NCBI GenBank assembly: GCA_947066815.1
Contig: CAMSZT010000021.1
Span: forward strand, 1 to 52,878
Reading direction: 5' to 3'
Length of the DNA stretch: 52,878 bases
From: an uncultured Lachnotalea sp.
GTDB taxonomy: Bacteria > Bacillota > Clostridia > Lachnospirales > Lachnospiraceae
A program made the position numbers and the translations under genes. Of the stretch, positions 6,677-16,235 are shown piece by piece (within the stretch, counting starts at the first letter, position 1; every line of letters begins with the position of its first letter). The notes under the pieces were generated by a model that did no database searches, was not told where the DNA came from, and saw only the letters and a program-made list of their open reading frames with translations.

Positions 6677-9600
6677 ATGATATCTTCGGTTTTCAGACAG
6701 GCGGCAGAGATGCTGCGCAAACGGAGAAAAAACAAATGGTGGCTGGCGGCGTTCCTTTGCCTGGCGGCGGTCGCCGTGGTGGGCACGGTCATGGTCCTGA
6801 AGCCCACCGGCCGGGCGAAGACCCGGGAGGAGAGGACGCTCGCGTGCAAGTATGCGGTCCATCAGCATACGGAGGGCTGCTATGCAGCAGGCGAGAACGG
6901 TAAGGAGCTGGTCTGCGGCTATGCGGATTTCGTGATCCATCAGCATGCGGAGGGCTGCTACGACGCGGCGGGCAGCCTGGTCTGCGCACTTCCGGAGGTG
7001 GAGGCCCATGTCCATGAGGCGGGGTGTTTTGAGGAGGATCGGACTCTGGTCTGCGGCATGCTGGACGGCGACGGAGGCCATGTGCATACGGAAGCCTGCT
7101 ACGGCGAGGCGGAGAAGATCCTGATCTGCGGACAGGAGGAAAGCGAAGAACACACGCACACGGAGGAATGCTATCAGACGGGAGAGGCCCCCCTGATCTG
7201 CGGGACAGAAGCAGGGGCGGGCGGCCATGTGCATACGGAGGAGTGTTTCCAGGTGGACCGCAGGCTGATCTGCACAAAACCGGAGGCAAGGCCCCATATC
7301 CATGACGGCTCCTGCTATGAGAAGGATGAAACCGGAAATGAGATCCGCATCTGCGGCCTCCTCCAGGTGGAGGAGCATGTCCACAGGGACGACTGCTTTG
7401 AAGTGACAGAGGTCGCGGTGGACGAGGCGGAGGCTCCCGGCGAGTCCCCTGCCGAAGCGGAGAGCGCGGGAGAGACAGAGAGCATAGAAGAGACAGAGAG
7501 CGCCGGGGAAACAGAGAGTGTCGAAGAGACGGAGAGCGTCGGGGAAACGGAGAGCGCTTCCGAGACAGGGCCGGAAGGATCGGAAACGGCAGAGCCTGTC
7601 TGGATCTGCGGCCTGGAGGAGCATACCCATACGGAGGAATGCCGGGACGAGAGCGGAGAGCCGATCTGCGGCCTGGAGGAGCATGTCCACAACGAGGCAT
7701 GTGCGGCGCCGGAGGAGGAGAAGGAGTATCTCTGCGGCCTGGAGGAGCACACCCACACGGAAGCGTGCTATGACGAAAACGGAGAGTTGACCTGCGGTCT
7801 GGAGGAGCACGCCCACACAGAGAGCTGCCTGGCCGGGCCGGAGGAGATCACCCAGACCTGGCAGAATGAACGCTACATCATCAAAGCCACCTATACCGCG
7901 GCGGCAGGACTTCCGGAGAACGCTCTGCTCCAGGCGGAGGAGATCACCGAGGAGAGCGATCCGGAGAAATACGCGGAGCGGGAGGCCGAGGCCAGGGATC
8001 TTCTGGATGAAGCCCTGAGCATGCGGGGCCTGTTCAAGATCGGTTTTTACGTGGACGGCGCGGAGGTCGAGCCGAAGGACACGGTCGGCATAACGATCCA
8101 GTTCCTGGACGAAAACGGATATGCCGAGGGCGAGCCCATCAAGGTGATCCACTTCGCGGAGGAGAAACCGGAGGTACTGGAGGCATCCCAGGTTGACGGG
8201 GAGGGTGCGACCAGCTTTGAGGCCGGGTCTTTTTCCGAGTACCTGGTGGTTGGCGAATCCGATCCGGAAAATGTCGGGACTTTTCAGGAATTGAAGGGCC
8301 TGATCGAGACAATGCGGGATGGTGAGGAACTTGTAGTCAAGTTATCGGCAGACATCCGGGCGACGGAGGCTGTCAGGCTGCCGGCTAATACGCGGGTGAC
8401 TCTGGATCTGAACGGGAAGACAATTACCGTGGCGTCCGGGGACAGCCTGTTTAATGTGATGGATAATTCCTCCCTGACGATCACCGACGGCAGCGGCACA
8501 GTTGCAGATGTGAGGGATGGAGGAAAGCCCTGGGACGGATATGGCTGGAAGGGAGCAGGGGACTGGAGCGGGGATACGCTGACCTATCATGAAATTGATT
8601 CTGTCCCCGATGGAAAAGGAGGTACTTCCGAAACCTTATATACCCATACGGTCACTGGCGGCGGGAAGATTATCCGCGACGAGGCACAGACCGTGGCGTC
8701 CCCCCTGATCTTTGTGATGAGCGGCACCTTTACGCTGCAGGGCGGCATGCTGAACGGCAGCGGGCTGGGAAGAGCGGTCGTTGCGGCTGCATCGACAGGG
8801 AGTATTGATAAGCCACTGCCCACGCTGGCTACGAATGTCCTGAATTTGGAGGGGGGTTATATATGCAACTGTAAAGCGGCTTTTGATACGAATGTGCCCA
8901 AAAGTGATATCCGGAACTGGAACGGCGGGGCGGTCCTTGACGCTTCCGGATACGGTACGGTCAATCTGTCCGGCACGGTCATAGCGAACAATACTGCTTT
9001 GGATGACCAGGGGGAATGCAAACACCTGAGCTGCGGCTGGAATGTGAAAAAGGACGGCGTGCACGGGAACGGCGGCGGGATCGCCATGGTGCGGGGCGGC
9101 GTCCTGAATATCACCGGTGGCATCGTCACCGGAAACCAGTCCAGCAAGTACGGCAAGGGCGGCGGCATCTACACCTCGGGCGGCGTGACGGTCAACGTGT
9201 CCGGCGGCAATCTCTGCAACAACCGGGACGACTACAGGACGCCGGGAGATACTTATCAAGACAGGGCAGATGAATACAATCAGTACGACGGCGGCGGCGG
9301 GATCCTGATCGGAAGCAATGGCACGTTAAAGATGACGGGCGGACAGATCGCGGGAAATTCCGGAGCCGGCGGCGGCGGGATCCAGACCACCTCGGGCGGT
9401 TCCGAACTCTACATCAGCGGCGGCATCATCGCCCGCAACCTGGCGGAGGTCCATGAGGGCGGCGGCCTTGTGACGGTGGGAGCCGGAGGCTATGCCCAGG
9501 TCATCGCGGGGGGAGCCGGTACGGTTTACGTCACAAACAACAAGACCGCGACGGCCTACGACTGGGGCGGCGGCGGCATGTTCTGTGTGGAGAGCGCCCA

Positions 9601-11617
9601 TCTGGTCATCCAGAGCGCTCTGATCACCGGGAATGAGGCTCAGGGCTTCGGCGGCGGCGTCGGGGGCTGTTCCAATGCGCAGATTTATGACAATGTAGGG
9701 CCGCTCACGCTGGAGAACGGGACCGCGGTCTATCATAATACCGCGGCAGGAACCGGCGTGACAAACGCTTATTATCATGAATATGATTTTGATGATGCCG
9801 GGTATGCCCTGGGCGACCCGGTATTTACACAGGATGAAAGGTATCAGGACTACTACTGCGAGCAGTACAGCACGGTGAAAAACCAGATGCTGGGCGGAGG
9901 GACCTCAGACTGGGTCGGAAGCTATAAAAATACGGATGAGGATTCTCGAACCGTCGATTTTAAGGCAGAGCAGATAGACGGGATTTCGTCCAGCGACCGC
10001 ATGGGGCTGAATGCGAACCCCACGCCAGAGGCGGTTGAGGCGGCAGCGGCCAGGGCCTCTGTGTACATTACCGGAAACCAGTCCACTACCCATGGAGGCG
10101 GCGTCCAGTGCAACGGCCTGCTGGTCCTCGGCGATTATGACGGCGCGTCCTTCAGCGACAGCCTGCAGATCCGGGCGGGGAAGAAGCTGATGGCTGTGGA
10201 CGGCAAGGAGAAGGTACTTACGGGTAAAGAATTTACCTTTGAACTTAACCGGTATGTGGATGGCAAAGAGACTCCCATCAGGAATGTGGAAAACGGGAAA
10301 GACGGGGTGATCGACTTCGGCACGCTGTCCGTTTCCGGGAATAACAGCAGCGGCGTCTCCACGGTGCAGTACGTGATCCGGGAAAAACCCGGCACCGATC
10401 ATGCCGGCATCCTCAGGGATTCCACAGAATATCTGGTGACCATTCCGGTGGCCGGCTATACCGAGACGATACGGATTGGTCAAAAGACCTATACGAAGCG
10501 GCAGTACACGATCCTGGATAAAGAACCGTATAATGGAAACGGCGAGCTTTATCATGTGACGGTTCAGAAATGGTCCGACGAAAAGAAGAACTGGGGAGAT
10601 CCTGTCATCATGAGACTGGAGAGAGGAAGCTCCGGCGAAAAGATATTGAACCTGACAGAAGTGGATGCCAGCTTCACAAACTGGGAGATCGAGAACAAAA
10701 ACATTGTGGTGACGAAGGAATGGAACGGTGGAAGCGCCACCCAGGAAGCCCTCAAAAACGTGGAATCCGTTACGGTGACCCTCTACAAAAAGAAGAGTAC
10801 GGACGACGGGACGACGTGGGCCGAGGACGGAACGGAGACGGCAGATCTGAACGAGGGTAACAGCTGGACGAAGAAATGGGAGGATCTGCCGGTACGGGAT
10901 TCCCGTACACCGGATACGGTTTACGACTATGAGGTGAAGGAGACCGAGATCCGTTTTACGGACGGCACGACACAGACATTCGATGAGAAGAACCGCACGG
11001 AGAACTTCAAGAGCGAGGCGGGTTCGAAGACGGATGCGGCTGCAAATACCGAGACGATCACCTTTACCAACACCCATGTGGACGATCTGACCTACAGCCT
11101 GCAGCTGTGCAAGAAGGCGGGGGATGCCGAAGGAAACGCGACGGCCTCCACACTGGCGGGTGCGGAGTTTGCACTTTTCCGGGAGGGAAGCGAAGAGGCT
11201 CTGCGGTTTAGCGGAAGCGGCGGTACCTATACGTATGCGGCGGATCCCAAGACGGACGGCACCACCACAACCCTGGTCACAGACGAGAACGGTTACATCC
11301 TGATCCATGGCCTTCCGGCAGGAACGTATCAGTTTGAGGAGACGAAGGCGCCTTTGGGCTATGTGATCGCAGAGAACATACAGCCGGTTACGGTGACAAT
11401 GGCCAAGGTAGAGGATGTGGCCACCAGGCCGGGCGGCCAGACGATCGAAGTGGTATCGGTCGAAGTGGTCGATCCCCTCTACTACTATGAGATCCCGGAA
11501 TCCGGCGGCGTGGGTACGGGCCGTTACATGACTCTTGGCGGCGTATTGTTCCTGCTGACGCTTGGTATCGGCGGCTTCTGCTTGGGGAAGAAGAGAAGCA
11601 GAAAGGAGAAGGTCTGA
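6677..11617 (+). CDS. Giant Cys/His-repeat, beta-helix, sortase-anchored surface adhesin
   Basis: This 1646-residue protein has an N-terminal hydrophobic export segment. Residues about 57-390 hold twelve C-x(n)-H-x-H-x3-C units such as CGLEEHTHTEACY. Eight come before and four after a Glu/Ser/Thr linker of six-residue ETES-type repeats. Residues about 535-1150 are Gly-rich with recurrent GGGI/GGG strands, as in right-handed beta-helices. A Cna-B-like domain begins near 1343 (IVVTKEWNGG), followed by a SpaA-like domain ending in an E-box (YQFEETKAPLGY, about 1472-1575). The C terminus has IPESGG at 1606-1611, a membrane helix and a basic tail: a sorting signal. Its size and place just before the major pilin suggest the pilus-tip adhesin. 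The Cys/His units may bind metal or form disulfides; neither is shown. Confidence 0.85.
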   Translation: MISSVFRQAAEMLRKRRKNKWWLAAFLCLAAVAVVGTVMVLKPTGRAKTREERTLACKYAVHQHTEGCYAAGENGKELVCGYADFVIHQHAEGCYDAAGSLVCALPEVEAHVHEAGCFEEDRTLVCGMLDGDGGHVHTEACYGEAEKILICGQEESEEHTHTEECYQTGEAPLICGTEAGAGGHVHTEECFQVDRRLICTKPEARPHIHDGSCYEKDETGNEIRICGLLQVEEHVHRDDCFEVTEVAVDEAEAPGESPAEAESAGETESIEETESAGETESVEETESVGETESASETGPEGSETAEPVWICGLEEHTHTEECRDESGEPICGLEEHVHNEACAAPEEEKEYLCGLEEHTHTEACYDENGELTCGLEEHAHTESCLAGPEEITQTWQNERYIIKATYTAAAGLPENALLQAEEITEESDPEKYAEREAEARDLLDEALSMRGLFKIGFYVDGAEVEPKDTVGITIQFLDENGYAEGEPIKVIHFAEEKPEVLEASQVDGEGATSFEAGSFSEYLVVGESDPENVGTFQELKGLIETMRDGEELVVKLSADIRATEAVRLPANTRVTLDLNGKTITVASGDSLFNVMDNSSLTITDGSGTVADVRDGGKPWDGYGWKGAGDWSGDTLTYHEIDSVPDGKGGTSETLYTHTVTGGGKIIRDEAQTVASPLIFVMSGTFTLQGGMLNGSGLGRAVVAAASTGSIDKPLPTLATNVLNLEGGYICNCKAAFDTNVPKSDIRNWNGGAVLDASGYGTVNLSGTVIANNTALDDQGECKHLSCGWNVKKDGVHGNGGGIAMVRGGVLNITGGIVTGNQSSKYGKGGGIYTSGGVTVNVSGGNLCNNRDDYRTPGDTYQDRADEYNQYDGGGGILIGSNGTLKMTGGQIAGNSGAGGGGIQTTSGGSELYISGGIIARNLAEVHEGGGLVTVGAGGYAQVIAGGAGTVYVTNNKTATAYDWGGGGMFCVESAHLVIQSALITGNEAQGFGGGVGGCSNAQIYDNVGPLTLENGTAVYHNTAAGTGVTNAYYHEYDFDDAGYALGDPVFTQDERYQDYYCEQYSTVKNQMLGGGTSDWVGSYKNTDEDSRTVDFKAEQIDGISSSDRMGLNANPTPEAVEAAAARASVYITGNQSTTHGGGVQCNGLLVLGDYDGASFSDSLQIRAGKKLMAVDGKEKVLTGKEFTFELNRYVDGKETPIRNVENGKDGVIDFGTLSVSGNNSSGVSTVQYVIREKPGTDHAGILRDSTEYLVTIPVAGYTETIRIGQKTYTKRQYTILDKEPYNGNGELYHVTVQKWSDEKKNWGDPVIMRLERGSSGEKILNLTEVDASFTNWEIENKNIVVTKEWNGGSATQEALKNVESVTVTLYKKKSTDDGTTWAEDGTETADLNEGNSWTKKWEDLPVRDSRTPDTVYDYEVKETEIRFTDGTTQTFDEKNRTENFKSEAGSKTDAAANTETITFTNTHVDDLTYSLQLCKKAGDAEGNATASTLAGAEFALFREGSEEALRFSGSGGTYTYAADPKTDGTTTTLVTDENGYILIHGLPAGTYQFEETKAPLGYVIAENIQPVTVTMAKVEDVATRPGGQTIEVVSVEVVDPLYYYEIPESGGVGTGRYMTLGGVLFLLTLGIGGFCLGKKRSRKEKV

Positions 11618-11618
11618 T

Positions 11619-13517
11619 ATGAAAGGAGAAAGAAGAAGACGGCTGAAAAGAACGATCAGTATCCTGATGGCGATCATCCTGCTGGCCGCCATGGCAGTAC
11701 CTGCCGCGGCGGCCGGCCCCGAAGCCGGAGAGCCGGACACTCAGGGCCGGGACGGCGGCCAGGTTCCCGGAAGCGAAGCCGGTGATCCGGCCGGTGCCGC
11801 ACAGGTTCCGGAGAGCGAAGCCGGGACGGCGGCCGATGCTGCACAGACTTCGGAAGAGGGAAGCACTGAGGATCCGGGGGACGGAAACCAGACTCTGGCG
11901 GACCCGGGTGCGGCAGGATCCAAAAAGGTGACGATCAGCGCCGTGGCCGGTGAGTATGTGGTCTATCAGATTTTTACCGGCGGGGCAAAGGTAGTCGCGG
12001 ACGAGACGGGAAAGATCCTGCGGTATGAGCTGGAGAATGTGCGCTGGGGGAAAAATGCAAAGCCTCCCGCAGGTGTGCAGTCTGGAAGCTATGTGATGAA
12101 CGATATCGATATAGAGAATGCGGATCAGATCGTACAATATGTGGATTTTGACAGTGATCCTTATGCAGATATTACGGCTGGCGGCAGCACTCCGGTGGAA
12201 CCTGGCTACTACCTGATCCGGGATAAGAGCAGGCCTTCGGACGAGGCGGAGGAGGCGAATGTCCTCCGGGTCATCGGCGAGGACATCACCATCAAGCCCA
12301 AGAGCGCAAAGCCCACCGTCGACAAGCTGGTACAGGATGAGCCGGAGGATAAGGATACATCCAGTGGAGATAAGGAGGGCTGGGGAGAGACGGCGGACCA
12401 TGAGTTTTATGAACCGTTCCGGTTTAAGCTGATCGCCCAGCTCCCGGACGACGACGCCCTTGCGGGCTATGACACCTACCGGCTTGTGTTCCGCGACAGC
12501 ATGTCGAAGGGGGTGACCTTTGACGGGATCGAGAGCGTGAAGGTGTTTGAAAAAGACAGCCCGTCCGATGCGGAGGGATTCGAGATCGCAGCAGAGGATC
12601 ATGAGGTGGCCGGTATTGCGGAGGGCGATGCAGGCACAGAGAACTGGACGCTTGAGATCGAAAATCTGAAGGCTGTGGTCGATAAGCTCGGTATTCCGCT
12701 GCAGGGCGCCCGGGTGGAAGTGATCTACAAGGCGTATTTGAACGAGGATGCCCTGGTGAACGAGCCCGGGGACGGGACATCGGGGGAGACGGAAAACAAA
12801 AATACGGTGCGCCTGGAGTATTCCAATAATCCCGATCACGAGGGTACCGGAGAGACGGAGGAGGATTCCGTCTGGGTATTCACCTACAAGATGCCGAATA
12901 AAAAGATCACCATAGACGACAAGCCGAACGGCCCCTATCAGAGCGATTATTACGCGGACAGCATGAAGGAGGTCCCTCTCGGGGGAGCAGGCTTCCAGCT
13001 GTACCGGGTGGTGAAGGCTGGGACCGAAAACGAGACAGAAGAGAAAGTGGATCTGGTCGCTGTGACAGCTTCGGCCGACGGGGAAGCGGGGGCAGATCCT
13101 TCCAATGTATACCGCCCCGCGAAGAATGGCGAGACGGGAGTAGATAAGATCACATCCGATGACACGACGGGACGGTTTGATATCATCGGCCTGGACGCGG
13201 GGACCTACATCCTGCGGGAGACGGATCCGCCGGAGGGGTATAATCCCTGCGACGACGTCAGGATCGTGATCGAGGCAGAACACTCTGAGGATGATACGCA
13301 GACCGGTACGGTCACCGTGACGATGAAGCAGAACGGCAAAGAGGTATCGGAGGAAAATGTGATCGTCAATATGAAGGGCAGACTCCTCCCCGGCACCGGC
13401 GGCATCGGCACGACGATCTTCTACACCGTCGGAGGCGTTCTCGCGGTGGGGGCGGCAGTCCTGCTGATCGTCCGGAGGCGGATGCGCAGAGCGAAAAAGC
13501 TGGCAGGAAAGATGTAG
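11619..13517 (+). CDS. Major (backbone) pilin, SpaA type, LPGTG-anchored
   Basis: A 632-residue protein: signal peptide ending near AVPAAAA, an acidic Gly/Pro-rich spacer, then an N-terminal pilin domain. The PTVDKLV segment near residue 230 takes the place of the pilin-motif lysine. Middle domains follow, then a SpaA/Cna-B fold with E-box YILRETDPPEGY. The C terminus has LPGTG at residues 590-594, a membrane helix and a basic tail. These are the standard parts of a sortase-polymerised shaft pilin with internal isopeptide bonds. The start at 11619 is preferred over in-frame upstream codons because AAAGGAGAAGG precedes it. It lies one base after the adhesin stop. A strong hairpin follows before the sortase gene, which would favour higher expression of the pilin. 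Confidence 0.85.
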   Translation: MKGERRRRLKRTISILMAIILLAAMAVPAAAAGPEAGEPDTQGRDGGQVPGSEAGDPAGAAQVPESEAGTAADAAQTSEEGSTEDPGDGNQTLADPGAAGSKKVTISAVAGEYVVYQIFTGGAKVVADETGKILRYELENVRWGKNAKPPAGVQSGSYVMNDIDIENADQIVQYVDFDSDPYADITAGGSTPVEPGYYLIRDKSRPSDEAEEANVLRVIGEDITIKPKSAKPTVDKLVQDEPEDKDTSSGDKEGWGETADHEFYEPFRFKLIAQLPDDDALAGYDTYRLVFRDSMSKGVTFDGIESVKVFEKDSPSDAEGFEIAAEDHEVAGIAEGDAGTENWTLEIENLKAVVDKLGIPLQGARVEVIYKAYLNEDALVNEPGDGTSGETENKNTVRLEYSNNPDHEGTGETEEDSVWVFTYKMPNKKITIDDKPNGPYQSDYYADSMKEVPLGGAGFQLYRVVKAGTENETEEKVDLVAVTASADGEAGADPSNVYRPAKNGETGVDKITSDDTTGRFDIIGLDAGTYILRETDPPEGYNPCDDVRIVIEAEHSEDDTQTGTVTVTMKQNGKEVSEENVIVNMKGRLLPGTGGIGTTIFYTVGGVLAVGAAVLLIVRRRMRRAKKLAGKM

Positions 13518-13542
13518 AGAGAAAAGACCGTATCCGGGGGTT

Positions 13543-13569
13543 CGGCCCTGCCTTCAGAGGGCAGGGCCG
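13543..13569 (+). terminator. GC-rich hairpin between the pilin and sortase genes
   Basis: Arms CGGCCCTGCC (13543-13552) and GGCAGGGCCG (13560-13569) form a perfect 10-bp stem with a seven-base loop. There is no T-run, so it is more likely an mRNA-stabilising or partial-attenuation structure than a full terminator. It sits in the only large gap (109 bases) in the core of the operon, where pilin-to-sortase stoichiometry would be set. Confidence 0.6.
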
Positions 13570-13626
13570 GGGCGCCCGAGATTCGTTCCGGTATCGGCGA
13601 TACAGCAGTAAGGAGAGGCCCGCAGG

Positions 13627-14496
13627 ATGAAAGATTTTTTAAAAAAATATGTGATAGAGTTGATCTTATCCATAATTTTAGTTGCGGGGTTGTGCTTAAT
13701 CCTGTATCCGACGGTCAGCGACTGGTGGAATTCCCTCCATCAGTCCAGGGCGATCGCTTCTTATGTGGAAAAGGTGGAGGGGATGTCGGAGGAGGACTGT
13801 GAGGAGATGCTCGCGGCGGCCCGCGCCTACAACGAAAAGCTTGCGGCGGGGAACCGGGGGTTTGTCCTCACGGAACGCGAGCTGGAGGAGTACCGGTCTC
13901 TGCTGGATGTCTCCGGCACGGGGATCATGGGGTATGTGCAGATCCCGTCCATCGGCGTCAGCCTCCCGGTCTATCACGGAACGGACGAGGCGGTGCTCCA
14001 GACAGCCATCGGCCACATTCCGGGAAGCAGCCTTCCGGTGGGAGGGGAGAGTACCCACTGCCTGGTCTCCGGGCACCGGGGGCTTCCGTCCGCAAGGCTG
14101 TTCACGGATCTGGACCAGCTGGAGGAGGGGGATATCTTCACCCTGACGGTGCTGGGTGAGGTCATCACCTATCAGGTGGATCAGATCCGGGTGGTCCTTC
14201 CGGCAGAGCAGCAGGACCTGATGATCGCGGAGGGAGAGGATTACTGCACATTGATCACTTGTACCCCCTACGGGGTCAACAGCCACCGGATCCTGGTGCG
14301 GGGAAGGCGCATCCAGAATCTCACCGGCGCCTATGAGGTCCGGTCGGAGGCCGTGAAGCTTCCGGTTTACCAGGTGGTCCTGGCGGCCGGGATCCCGCTT
14401 GCGCTGCTGGTGCTCCTGGGAGTAGGGATCTTCCGCCGCGTAAGGCGTCCCAAGAAGACGACGAAGGAGCTTTTAGAGGAACTGAGAAAAGGTTGA
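13627..14496 (+). CDS. srtC: Class C pilin-polymerising sortase
   Basis: A 289-residue sortase with the class C layout: N-terminal membrane helix (about residues 8-30), a helical lid region, the catalytic barrel (from about GIMGYVQIPSIGVSLPVYHG) and a second C-terminal membrane helix with a basic tail. The catalytic residues are His150 in SGHRG, Cys212 in TLITC and Arg221 in SHRILVRG. It should join LPGTG-type pilins into a fibre at the outer membrane face. It is the only sortase in the window, so final attachment to the wall probably uses a housekeeping sortase elsewhere. The usual DPF/DPW-like lid motif is not evident. AAGGAG lies upstream of the ATG. Confidence 0.9.
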   Translation: MKDFLKKYVIELILSIILVAGLCLILYPTVSDWWNSLHQSRAIASYVEKVEGMSEEDCEEMLAAARAYNEKLAAGNRGFVLTERELEEYRSLLDVSGTGIMGYVQIPSIGVSLPVYHGTDEAVLQTAIGHIPGSSLPVGGESTHCLVSGHRGLPSARLFTDLDQLEEGDIFTLTVLGEVITYQVDQIRVVLPAEQQDLMIAEGEDYCTLITCTPYGVNSHRILVRGRRIQNLTGAYEVRSEAVKLPVYQVVLAAGIPLALLVLLGVGIFRRVRRPKKTTKELLEELRKG

Positions 14497-14539
14497 AGAT
14501 AATGTTGTTGTTTCATGATAAGTGAAGGAGGGACAGAAT

Positions 14540-15703
14540 ATGAAGAAAAAAGGAATCTGTCAGGCAGCGGCGCTTTTCCTGGCTTTCGGCCTGTGCCTTG
14601 TAAGGCCCCTGACCGGAAGCGCCGTGGAGGGAGGGCAGGGCACGTTCCGGCTCGACCTGGAGAACAACAAGTGCTCCCTGACGGTGGAGGCGGTCCAGCC
14701 GGGCGCCTCGCAGGAGTGGGAGGAGGACGTAGAGAAGGCGGATCTGGCCGTGGACCTGTACCGGGTGGCAGAGGCTGTAAAAATGCCCGGGGCGGACAGC
14801 AACAGATCGCAGTCGGACGGCAGCTATGAGGCGAATCCGAACAGCCGCCTGTCTGGGCCGGACACTTATTTCTACAAGCTGGATGAGTTTTATGAGAATG
14901 CGGGGCTGTCCCTCCCGAAGGAGTTTGGGGAGAGCGACTGGGAGGAGCTGGCCAGGGAGGCGGCGCTCCTGGCCCTGGATCCGCAGCATCCGGATACTCC
15001 GGTGAAGACCGGGAAGCCCGGGGAGGAGCTGGGAGATCTTTCCGGCGGCCTGTACCTGATAGTCGCAAGGGGAGAGTCGATGACGGATCCTGTGGTGTTC
15101 CGGGAGGAAGAGGGTCAGCCGGCCAGTGTGGCCACACTGGCCAGATCCCCTCTCAACACCTACACCTTTAAACCTCAGATCGTCTCCCTGCCTATGAAGG
15201 ACCCGACGGCCGACAGCACGACGAGTACGGCGGATCCGGGACCCTGGATCTACAATGTGACGGCCTATCTGAAGCCGGAGGCGGAGAACCGGTACGGTTC
15301 CCTGGAGATCGTAAAGACCCTGCGGACTTACGAGACGAAGGAGCCCGGTATCTTTGTATTCCAGATCGAGGCGGTCCTGGGGGGCCAGACGGTCTACAGC
15401 GATGTGGAGAGCCTGATCTTTACGGAGGCCGGGCAGCAGACCATTCGCATCGAGAACAAATTCCCGGCGGGAGCGACTGTGACCGTGACCGAGATCTACG
15501 AGGGCGGCACCTATGAGGTCCAGTCGGCGAAGGAACAGACGGTGCAGATCGTGGCGGAGGACTTTGTGAGGGCGGAATTCGTCAATGATCATACAGAAGA
15601 CCGGAAGGGCGGACACGGCATCATCAATCAGTTTGATTACACCGGGACCGGTGAACATGACGGATGGGACTGGAAGTCCGACCCTGTGCAGAAGGCAGAA
15701 TAG
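14540..15703 (+). CDS. Secreted minor pilin-like protein without a wall anchor
   Basis: A 387-residue protein with a signal peptide (cleavage near LTGSA-VE). It has an N-terminal SpaA-like domain containing DLYRVAEAV and a GDLSGGLYLIVARGES turn, then a Cna-B-like domain (YGSLEIVKTLRTYETKEPGIFVF, then PAGATVTVTEIYEGG with an E-box-like Glu). There is no LPxTG-like signal or C-terminal membrane helix. The start at 14540 is chosen over 14522 because GAAGGAGGG lies directly upstream. It follows the sortase, as accessory pilins often do. Without a sorting signal it must associate non-covalently or be secreted, unless its internal lysines are used as a branch. Confidence 0.7.
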   Translation: MKKKGICQAAALFLAFGLCLVRPLTGSAVEGGQGTFRLDLENNKCSLTVEAVQPGASQEWEEDVEKADLAVDLYRVAEAVKMPGADSNRSQSDGSYEANPNSRLSGPDTYFYKLDEFYENAGLSLPKEFGESDWEELAREAALLALDPQHPDTPVKTGKPGEELGDLSGGLYLIVARGESMTDPVVFREEEGQPASVATLARSPLNTYTFKPQIVSLPMKDPTADSTTSTADPGPWIYNVTAYLKPEAENRYGSLEIVKTLRTYETKEPGIFVFQIEAVLGGQTVYSDVESLIFTEAGQQTIRIENKFPAGATVTVTEIYEGGTYEVQSAKEQTVQIVAEDFVRAEFVNDHTEDRKGGHGIINQFDYTGTGEHDGWDWKSDPVQKAE

Positions 15704-15716
15704 GAGGGGGATGGAT

Positions 15717-16235
15717 ATGAAAAAGAAAAGCAGTATCCTGGCTGTTCTTGTCCTGGCGGCAGTCCTGACCGCCGGGATCGGGAAGGCGTGGGCCTATTTT
15801 ACGACCTTCGCGGAGGCCGCCGGGGGCTATACCATTGAGCTGGGCGACCGGACGGAGATCACAGAGAAGTTCGACCAGTGGGTGAAGCATGTGGTGATCA
15901 CGGCCGACGAGGATTCGAAGGAGCCGGTCTATATCCGGGCCAGGGCATTCTGCGGCAGCGCCTACACGGTGGAGTACTCCGACGCCTCCGGGAAATGGAC
16001 GCCGGGGGAGAAAGGCTACTATTATTACAGCGATATCCTGAATGCGGGAGGATCCACCGACGAACTGCTCGTGCGGATCGGAAACATCCCGAAAGATGCG
16101 AAGGAGGGCGACAGTTTCCATGTGGTCGTCGTCTATGAGAGCGCGCCGGTCCGGTATCAGGAGGACGGGACGCCCTACGCGGACTGGGACGAGGTGCTTG
16201 ATTCCGTCAGGATGGAAGGAGGCGGGGAATCGTGA
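15717..16235 (+). CDS. SipW-dependent-type secreted protein (TasA/camelysin-like), small
   Basis: A 172-residue protein whose signal region ends in KAWAYFTTFAEAAGGYTIEL. The AYFT sequence after the hydrophobic core, followed by a Gly-rich start and a beta-rich body, is the hallmark of substrates of the ER-type signal peptidase SipW. SipW substrates such as TasA form amyloid-like extracellular fibres. There is no wall anchor. The ATG at 15717 has AGGAGG nine bases upstream; the ATG at 15711 is too close to it. A neighbouring SipW gene at 18802 supports the processing route. Whether this one forms fibres or decorates the pilus cannot be told from sequence. Confidence 0.75.
   Translation: MKKKSSILAVLVLAAVLTAGIGKAWAYFTTFAEAAGGYTIELGDRTEITEKFDQWVKHVVITADEDSKEPVYIRARAFCGSAYTVEYSDASGKWTPGEKGYYYYSDILNAGGSTDELLVRIGNIPKDAKEGDSFHVVVVYESAPVRYQEDGTPYADWDEVLDSVRMEGGGES

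Noticed and set aside
6632-8152. 506-residue minus-strand frame opposite the Cys/His repeats
   Set aside because: Shadow of repeated codons in the adhesin gene; Leu/Arg-rich and periodic only because the sense strand is.
9905-13283. Two minus-strand frames of 611 and 631 residues opposite the adhesin and pilin genes
   Set aside because: Antisense to genes with clear signal peptides, E-boxes and sorting signals. No start signals and no recognisable domains.
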